NCBI GenBank assembly: GCA_963693305.1
Contig: OY855907.1
Location: forward strand, 35,701,856-35,765,855
Source of the DNA: Meandrina meandrites
Lineage: Eukaryota; Cnidaria; Anthozoa; Scleractinia; Meandrinidae
Length of the DNA stretch: 64,000 nt
Direction of reading: 5' to 3'
Part shown: piece by piece, positions 56,711-64,000 of the stretch
Layout: every line of letters begins with the position of its first letter
How positions within the stretch are numbered: the stretch's first letter is position 1
The notes under the pieces: generated by a model
Seen by the model: only the letters and a program-made list of their open reading frames with translations
The model's database searches: none
Told to the model about the DNA's origin: nothing
Made by a program: the position numbers and the translations under genes

Positions 56711-56980
56711 CCAAGGCGCGGTGGCCTAATGGTTAGTGCGCTGGACCCCGGACCTGGCCGGGGCACTGCATTGTGTTCTTGGGTAAGATACTTTACTCTC
56801 GTAGTGTCTCTCTCCACCCAGGTGTAAATGGTACCGGCGAATTTACTGCTGGTGGTAACCCTGCGATGGACTAGCACCCCATCCAGGGGGGAGTAGAAAT
56901 ACTCCTAGTCGCTTCATGCTACGGAAACCAGGAAAAGCTCCGGCCTGATGGGCCGATAGGCTCGTATGCAGACTTTACCT
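56711..56980 (+). mobile_element. tRNA-derived SINE, plus orientation, box B deleted
   Basis: Starts CCAAGGCGCGGTGGCCTAAT with box A at 56722-56732, but the GGTTCGAGCCC stretch present in the 47345 copy is missing (about 20 bases deleted). The rest of the body is collinear: CCACCCAGGTGTAAATGG, GGACTAGCACCCCATCCAGG, GCAGACTTTACCT. Confidence 0.75.
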
Positions 56981-57425
56981 GCCAAGATCCGTGTAGTTGT
57001 TAAGCTTAAATTAACAACTGATTACAGAAACTACACACAGACCTCTGAAGAGCCACATGATCAGCATGGAATGTTCTGAGTATAATCCAGTATCTTAGAT
57101 GCCTCTCGGCAAGCGAGGAAAGGAGTGAGCACATAAATATACTCTTGCTAACAGTTCCCACGCATGAAAACACTTCGCTATCTAATCAATTATTGTTTAT
57201 TGGCAAATTCAAACAAAAAATAAACAATCCATGTACCGCATAAATAACTTATATAACATACTCCAGCAGCTTTTCAAGCCGTCCACACATAATTTATTTA
57301 AGAATGAAGACATAAGTGTCAACATAGTCTGAGTACAGTATTAACATCATTCAAAGCCATGTTTATAACATTTTACAAAAATATATAAATACAGCAAATT
57401 TATCTATTCTAGAATGAAATGTGTA

Positions 57426-57562
57426 GTTCCAGAAAATATCCATAGCTCACCCCTCTGGAAATTTCAATCAAGCTTGGCCTTTAAGGCTCCCCCCACCCCC
57501 AGGAATTTCCAACCCTTTTGTAGGGGGGGGGGGGGGGGGGGAGTATGGACATTTTCTGGAAC
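57426..57562. mobile_element. short hairpin MITE with poly-G tract
   Basis: GTTCCAGAAAATATCCATA and its near reverse complement TATGGACATTTTCTGGAAC bound 137 bases, with a run of 19 G next to the right arm. Confidence 0.7.
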
Positions 57563-58614
57563 CATGCAATATTAGAAAATAATCCCATACTAAATGTACA
57601 TACTTGTTTGGTGCAAAAGAGCTTTGGACATGCTATAATTATTTAAATGAAGCACACACACAATTTGTATGGATTATTTTGGAAAGAATCTTTTTACAGT
57701 GAGGAGTTTCATGTAAATAGTTTTACATTCAAATAGTTTTACATCCATTCATCATTCTGTCTAACTTTTAATTTTTGAACAAGAATTTTTTACAAATTAA
57801 ATAGTCTTGGTATTCTCGTGTTCTTCAGTGCTCAAGGAATTTACCACGTGCAACAAAAACCACAACTTTGAATTCATGCAACTGACATATGGTCAAGAGA
57901 GGTTTACTTTAAGTTTAAATAATCCAGTAGTTCACAAATATTTTTGTTCCCCAACAGGGTGGAAGCTTATTTACGCTTATACTTGCATACATTGCTGTCA
58001 GTAAAGGTTGAACTTATTTTCATAGTATTACAGTATATTGTATTAATTCAAAAATAAATGGATATTTTACAGCAAGGACCACACAAAGTACACTAAACTT
58101 TTCCAGAGTATGTTATGTATATCCCATGGCAAAAACGCACACAGCTTTTAAACATCGCTCACTGTCATGCCAATTTACAAACCAGTTTATGAAAATTAGA
58201 GCGTGTTCCTCCCAATATCAAAATCAAATTCTCCAGACTGTCTTTCATAAATTTTTATTGAGTCAGTTCGGTGGAATTTGACCTCAAATGCGAGGTTTTT
58301 TCGGCCGAGACAATATTGAAATTACTATTCTTGAAAAATATACCATAAAAACTGTCACTTCGGCCTTATCTACCGCACACAGTGGGCAAAATTGCACAAT
58401 CCTGCAAAATCCCCTGCACAGTTGACCTTTTTTCCTGCACAATTTGACCCCTAAATCCTGCACAATTTTAATTTTTTCCCGTACCCTTTCAGAAGCCCTG
58501 AAATTATATAAGAGAAAGGAGACAATAAATCAGTCTGGAGAATTTCATTTGAGCTTAGAGCTGGAAAGGCCAGCAAATGCATTTAATTTACAACTTATAG
58601 TTAAAAAGGGATTT

Positions 58615-61050
58615 TTACACATAATTAATTCTCACATGCTTTAACAAATTGCGTTCCTTTGAGACCTGTTGTCTGTAGTTTTTGGCCCATAATCTCAGGG
58701 GAATCACTACTGCAGTGATATTGTCCTCTGAACCATACTCAATTGCACAGCCAGTCAAGATATTGGCAGCATGCTCAGCATCAGGACAAGTCCGGACAAG
58801 ATCTGTTATTTCCTTGTCTGACATGACATGTGACACACCATCTGTGTGTAGAACAATGAAAGAATCTGTTTTATGGTTCAGTCTTAGTTGCTGTACTTCG
58901 GGAATGGCGATGACACCATAGGGCTTTAAGTGAAAGTCACCAATCGAGCGTGTCATTGCGAGTCTGCCATTAACTCTTGGAGAATTTAATCCCCAATCAA
59001 TCCAGCCATTGAATAAATTAATTCTCTGTTGTTCCTCCTCTCGTGTTGGGTGGTGAGCATTTGCAAGTGAAACAGCTTCACCCAGTCTGCAAATCAGTGC
59101 CCCACTGTCACCGACGCTTGCCACTGTAAGATCAGTACCATCCCGCAAGAGGGCAACAGTTGCAGTAGTACCACTGTGTAAGACATTGCCCTCATGTCCT
59201 AAAAGAAAAATTACCATTTCTATTTAACAGTGACTTTTAACAGAAGTTCATAAGCTAGGAGTCTACATCTACATGTAGTATTTGGACACATACTATATTG
59301 TCTTTCCCAAACAGGTTATTTTTATGACAAACCTTGCACACAAAATGTAGTGTACACGTGCACTGATAATGAGATCATTGCAAATTGTTGCTTTGGTCAT
59401 GGTTGTAATTGCTTGGTGGGGCCCTTCAATTTGGCAGACTATGAAAAGATTATACAGATCAAGAAACTGGCAAAAAAATTTTCACCAGGAGACCGAAGAA
59501 GGTGTTTGCAGGCGGCATGTTGATAACTAAGCTTCAAAGGGGAACCAATAAATGTAGGTAAATAAAAAACATCTAATCGGGAGGCAAGCACTTCTCGCCC
59601 AATTTGTAAGCTAGTGAGCCAATCAAAAGCTGCAAACAGCAAATGCTTCAATGCGATTGGCTACTTGTTCGTGGAAAAGCCGTTCTAAAAATAGCCTACT
59701 CGCAAAAGGCATATCTCAAGGCCCATTACCCAAGATGTAGAATTCTACATGTAGCTTGTGAACTCCTGCTTTTTAGTAAGTTTTCTTTACCAATTTGGGC
59801 CAAAACTGGTGGGTGAAAGGCACAAATGGTTAAACGGAAAAAAATTTAAGTGCCCTGTTCTGACGTCCAGTACTAATGAATATAATGACGTTCATTATAT
59901 TTCATATAGCTTTTCGCCTTTTATTTTTTCACTGGCTGTTAGCAGGTTAGCAAACTTTGTGTAGACTACACCTCCATAAATAGCATTTAAACTATATTTT
60001 ATTTTATTTTTGCTAAGTAAAAACATTCATAATTTGTTGCGAGAAGTTTGCTTGCCACTTATTCTGGTTTTGAGCACAAATTACTAATCACGGTTCATGC
60101 ACGACAATGCAAATCGTGAAAATATTGGAATGTGGATTGTTGTGAATGAAAGTCCGAAGTTCACACACGTGGGATACGTACGAAACAAACCTAAGTTTCC
60201 GCGCAATAAAGCAACACAACAAAAAAGTTTTATACCGGCTCACAACTGCAGTACGTAAACGAGATCAACACAATAAATCAGTTGAAACATTAACCAGGAA
60301 ATCATTGATGTGTAAAAAGCTTTTCACACAGTTTCGCTTCAGTGGAATCAAGACGCGAGAGTGTTGCATCAGCTCACCGGCGATAAACATTGAATTAGTT
60401 TATGATCACGCGCAGTAAAACTTACCTCTTTCCATTAGCCAAGTACAGTAATCTTCCAAGTCACTGTTACATTTTGCAAAAGCGTCAATTAATACACTTT
60501 CGATGTTTTTGTCGCTTCTGTAAAAATGCATGACACATTCGTGTAGATGTTCGCTAACAAAGTCCACAGCAACCGACCCGCCATGGCCGTCAAATACAGC
60601 GTAGTAGTGCAAATCCGGTTGTAGTTCTATCAATTTAAAGCTATCCTCGTTCGCCGGTCGATGCCCTATAGCCGTGCTTTTGCCAACAGTGTCCACTGAA
60701 ACGTGGTGAAGGAAGGATTTCGGTTCGGCGTCGTGCCAAGCGCCTAAATCGTCAAATGGATTAGACACAACATCATCTCCGCCGCCATCACTCCACAGAC
60801 GAGGAGTTGAAATTTCACTGTTTGTGACGGCTTCGCTCGAGAAATAACGCGCACATCTGTTCAAAACTGCGGCAAATTGAAGCCCAGCCCTTCTTTGAAC
60901 AAGTTTGGATAAAGAACGCGCTCCGATTCGGGCAAAACCCGAGATTCCACGGCAAAACATAGAAAAACTTCGACAGTATATCGGAGCGCAGTAAATATTG
61001 TGATGCAAATGACGAAAGGTAATTCTATTTATGAACGGAATGCTATTCAA
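58615..61050 (-). CDS. PPM1K: PPM1K, mitochondrial PP2C-type protein phosphatase
   Basis: Two exons on the minus strand: 61050-60426 and 59198-58615. Donor GTAAGT follows 60426 and acceptor TTTTCTTTTAG precedes 59198. The Gly codon at the join is split, giving 402 residues (human about 372). In vertebrates PPM1K is the matrix Mn/Mg-dependent phosphatase that activates branched-chain ketoacid dehydrogenase. Residues 1-73 are Arg-rich with almost no acids and end RCARYFSSEA, a typical mitochondrial presequence. PP2C motifs follow: ANEDSF (E135, D136), VFDGHGG (D154), SVGDSGA, NGRLAMTRSIGD, HTDG (D328) and GSEDN (D367). All metal ligands are intact. SGTTATVALLRDG and the RLAMTRSIGD context favour PPM1K over other PP2C members. 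Confidence 0.93.
59199..60425 (-). other. PPM1K intron, 1.2 kb
   Basis: No recognisable repeat or coding homology. The codon phase of the two flanking exons matches across it. Confidence 0.8.
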
Positions 61051-63646
61051 ACGTAGTTCGTGATTGGCTTATCTTCGCTTTCATTATAAAACAAGTTGTG
61101 ATTGGGTCTTATTAGAGACAGCGCCCCCTTCGTGCCTTCATGGCAAATTGCACGTGGCACGAGACATTTTCGTGCAGCTTTTCTCGCACTAAAGTTGTTT
61201 ACACTGGGCTATAAAAATCATTACGTCGCTGAAAAAATAAGTATAGCTTTTGCTCAGTTTTGGAACGACTGTATTAAATCGAAACCTTGCGGGACTTAAG
61301 GACGGTGCCTACTAATAGCGAGGTATTTTTGCCCGGCTGATGACTATGCAAGGGAAGTAGATGTTACCAAGGGCTATTAAAATCCAAAAAGAAAATTAGG
61401 GGTAGCCACGCAAATTTTCGAGATAATTAGGTTTGAAATCTTAAAAAAAGTGCTGACGTGGCATTTTCAAAAAAAGTAAAAGGAAATACAATTTCCTTAC
61501 AAATTACCTTTGAATTTGGTTTTTCATAAACAAAATCAACACTAAATATAACGATCTTAAAAATAACTAACAAATACTATCTTTGAAACTGCGTGAACCA
61601 CGTTTTTATTGACAAAACGATTGCACTTGAGCCATTTTTGACTCTAACAGCTATTTCTTGCAAGGCCAGAAAAACAGCCTAAACAATTTTTGCACTGAAC
61701 GAAAAATTAATCATGTGTTCTTTAGACTTACCACTTCCATTTTATAAAATAAAACGTATGGGTCACCACGCGTTTTTAAAAGTTATACGAGTTGTATGGA
61801 ATCGCTTTTGAGGTCAGTTACACTTTTCCTATCCCCTCCCTAGCGAGTTAAATATTTGCTTCTCGCGCAATTTTTCACGCGTGCACCACGCCATATGTAG
61901 TTAGCAGTTTGCTGATTACGTTTGAGCGATTAGCGATGTGTTTCAGACTGTTAAATGTGAGCCATTTTTATTGATAAGCGTTTAGGGCTTACTGATATGT
62001 TACTCTTTCACTGTTCCTGGTTTAGTACGTCCATTAACTGGATTTCGTTGCAACCGAAATTTTCTTGCATTTTAGTCGCGCGCTTGGTCGCGAAGTTGAA
62101 TTCGTCATTTTGAGCGAGCAAATTCCCTTAGCGCGCGCGTAAAGTGCAATCGATGCCTTGCGTGATGCGCAGAAGATGTGCGCAGTAACAAAAGTAGGCA
62201 CCGTCCTTAAGTTGCAACTTAACTTGACAGACTGACGTTGTACATAGTTCAGTTTTGGTGGCTAGACATGGTTTCTTAATAATATTCCTGTAGGTTTGAA
62301 AATAGACAGAACAGGTGGCAAAATAGGAAAACATTTTCAACTGCACACTTTGACATCAGGAAAACCGAGCAAAATGGTGCTGGTAACTTGTGGAAAAAAC
62401 GCCCCCAAGTTCTACGAAAATAAATGATTCAGGGTAGGAAACGGCTTCGACAACTTCCCCAACGAAAGCAAAAAAAAATCAGGGCTGCATATTTTTCTCT
62501 CCAAAACGTAAAACAAAAACAAACAAACAAACAAAAATTCAGGGGCTGCATATTTTTCGTCCCGTGCTGTATTCAAGCAGGCTCATACCGCCCCAGAGGC
62601 ATTTTGTCCGCGTGGAGTTTTGTCTTGATGTCGTTTTGGCACTGTGATACAGTGCATGCAGGCCGGCTGAACAAAATTTTCTCTCCAAAACGTAAAACTG
62701 AACCGTAGTTATTAAAACAGTGGGGAACTTCGTGTAGTCTAAGCGCTATAAACCTCTCCATATCAAAATCGTCTAATAAAGGGACTTCTTTTATTGTTTA
62801 CAATCTAGCTGTTCACATTTATCAAGTATTTCTCCAACTCCGACAGAAAGCGCAGAAAAAAAAACACTTATAAATATTTATATCGGTGTAGTTAAATAAA
62901 TATGATGTTTACCATTTACCAAAAATTTTCCGGAAATTCCGGTTGGAACACGACCTCTTGGGTCATTCCACTGGAAAATTTCCAAGGAGAAACTGTGCTG
63001 TCCCAAATGGAAATTCGTGTTCAATTTACCGTTCTGCATCTTTTGCGCCAGTTTCAGGCTGGAACACACTATTCCTGAACGGACATTCCCAGCTGAAGTT
63101 GAAGTGACTGGGGATCTTCATTGAAAAGTCAGTGAAAAAATAAGTGAAGGTTGTTAAGATGTCGTGCCTCTGTTAAAACTCTTACTGAATGTAATGATTG
63201 TACTTATACAAGAGAAAATATAATAATGGGTGAATAAAGTTGATCTTTACTTGTATTAAAAAGTTTTTCAATCTGGATTTTTTTTGGTTTTGTAAATGGT
63301 AAGCAACCATAGTCTGCCTAGTGGTGCAAAGAACAAAATTAAAGGATAGAAACAGGGAGAGGTGAGGAGAGGATAGGAGAGGAATTATCGTGTTACAAAC
63401 GAATAAAGCGAGCTTGTAGTGAGGCCTTTCTTGCTTCCTGTTCGGAAAGGTTTTTGGGATACACAATAATACTTGATACATGAAGTACTCGATTTTCATC
63501 ATGTAGATGCATAACCCCGGTACAGCGGTTTCATGCCGTAGCCGTGGTTACGTGTCGGTCTGGAGTGTCGGTGAAACTTTGAAAATACGTGAGTGTTCCT
63601 CAGCTCAGTAGAACATTGGTGGAATTTCTCACTTTTACGTCAGAAA
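61051..63646. other. intergenic region between head-to-head PPM1K and the DYDC-like gene
   Basis: It must hold the promoters of both genes. It contains the TTAA element at 61300-62206 and two copies of a CTCTCCAAAACGTAAAAC block (about 62499 and 62680). 62760-63640 shows nothing I can name, and no convincing TATA box. Confidence 0.6.
61300..62206. mobile_element. 907-bp TTAA-flanked inverted-repeat element
   Basis: TTAA at 61296-61299 and 62207-62210 flanks GGACGGTGCCTACT and its reverse complement AGTAGGCACCGTCC. No long frame, so it is non-autonomous. It starts about 250 bases upstream of the PPM1K start codon. Confidence 0.75.
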
Positions 63647-63793
63647 ATGGACTCCGAATATCTCAAAAAGCACGTGGGAAATGCTCTTGCTTCTGGTCTG
63701 GCTGAAATAGCGGAGAAAAGGCCCGTTGATCCAATTGAATATCTCGCTCACTGGCTGAGGAAATACGTTGAGAATGAAGAGTTCGCGAAGAAG
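63647..63793 (+). CDS. DPY30-domain protein, first coding exon (DYDC-like), truncated by window end
   Basis: ATG at 63647, donor GTAAAC at 63794, phase 0, 49 codons. Reads [49 protein letters not shown]. The [11 protein letters not shown] stretch is the DPY30 dimerisation/docking helix pair. The MDSxYL start at residue 1, with the domain immediately following, matches DYDC1/DYDC2 rather than core DPY30, where a longer N-terminus precedes it. Such proteins associate with axonemal/radial spoke or docking complexes in other animals. Later exons are outside the window, so the subfamily is a judgement from 49 residues. Confidence 0.8.
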
Positions 63794-64000
63794 GTAAACT
63801 TGAATGTGATTTGTTTAGCTGTCTTTACGCTGTTTTCTTATTTACTTTCTTTATGAGATTGCAAAGAGGATAATTAGAAAACCCTATTTTCGAATTTTAA
63901 GCCCAAGACTGACTGGTGCAAGTCTATCATCTATAAGAAAAATCAAACATGGCAACAACATACATAATAGGAGATGTTAAAAACAGATTTGCAAAATGAT
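63794..64000 (+). other. start of DYDC-like gene intron
   Basis: After the GTAAAC donor the frame runs into a stop within about 60 bases. No acceptor followed by a coding pattern is seen before the window ends. Confidence 0.6.

Larger units (their letters stand above)
55572..58614. other. intergenic region between convergent gene B and PPM1K
   Basis: Contains poly-G runs at 55715-55778, a MITE at 56184, a SINE at 56711 and a MITE at 57426. 57563-58614 shows no element ends and no coding homology; part of it is probably the PPM1K 3' UTR, with TTTATT (AATAAA on the minus strand) at 58254-58259. Confidence 0.55.

Noticed and set aside
56711..56980. A functional tRNA gene
   Set aside because: Only box A is intact and no cloverleaf can be drawn. 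The sequence continues into a SINE body shared with three other copies.

Overview
The window is animal nuclear DNA: genes split by introns with GT/AG borders, AT-rich introns, and dense small inverted-repeat transposons and tRNA-derived SINEs. The main proteins are CILP-like (cartilage intermediate layer protein) extracellular proteins with an N-terminal membrane anchor. Together with the repeat content, this suggests an anthozoan cnidarian, probably a stony coral. That assignment is inference; the sequence carries no marker gene that proves it.

Layout. (1) 118-31128, plus strand: the 3' part of CILP-like gene A. Five exons are visible; its 5' exons lie left of the window. (2) 35935-54717, plus strand: CILP-like gene B, apparently complete, with 10 proposed exons and 1,424 predicted residues. 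It encodes a type II membrane anchor, Ser/Thr-rich stalk, TSP1, a carboxypeptidase-regulatory-like module, Ig, a large CILP body with a KRRRKR furin-type site, and a Cys-rich terminal exon. (3) 58615-61050, minus strand: PPM1K, a mitochondrial PP2C phosphatase, two exons, 402 residues. (4) 63647-63793, plus strand: first coding exon of a DPY30-domain (DYDC-like) protein that runs off the right edge.

Genes A and B are tandem paralogues with identical exon phases. Almost all module exons are phase 1-1. Their bodies have clearly diverged, but the terminal exons are about 86% identical in protein, which points to gene conversion. Gene A is inflated by transposons: one A intron of 9.7 kb is almost entirely a 9.06-kb TTAA-flanked element that itself holds further elements. 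The matching intron of gene B is under 1 kb.

The rest is repeats: TTAA-flanked inverted-repeat elements (one with a THAP-like remnant), a 3.1-kb element with about 390-bp inverted repeats and a 6-bp target duplication, a 1.04-kb element with a 9-bp target duplication built of GGTCCATGGACC palindromes, four SINE copies, many MITEs, a 9-bp minisatellite, and a near-perfect 382-bp inverted duplication inside an intron of gene B that could fold into long dsRNA.

The most interesting points are the membrane-anchored, furin-cleavable CILP architecture, the conversion of the terminal exon, the intronic 382-bp hairpin and the palindrome-array transposon. No alignment, database search or splice predictor was run. 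Exon borders were read by eye from GT/AG signals, phase continuity and agreement between the two paralogues.
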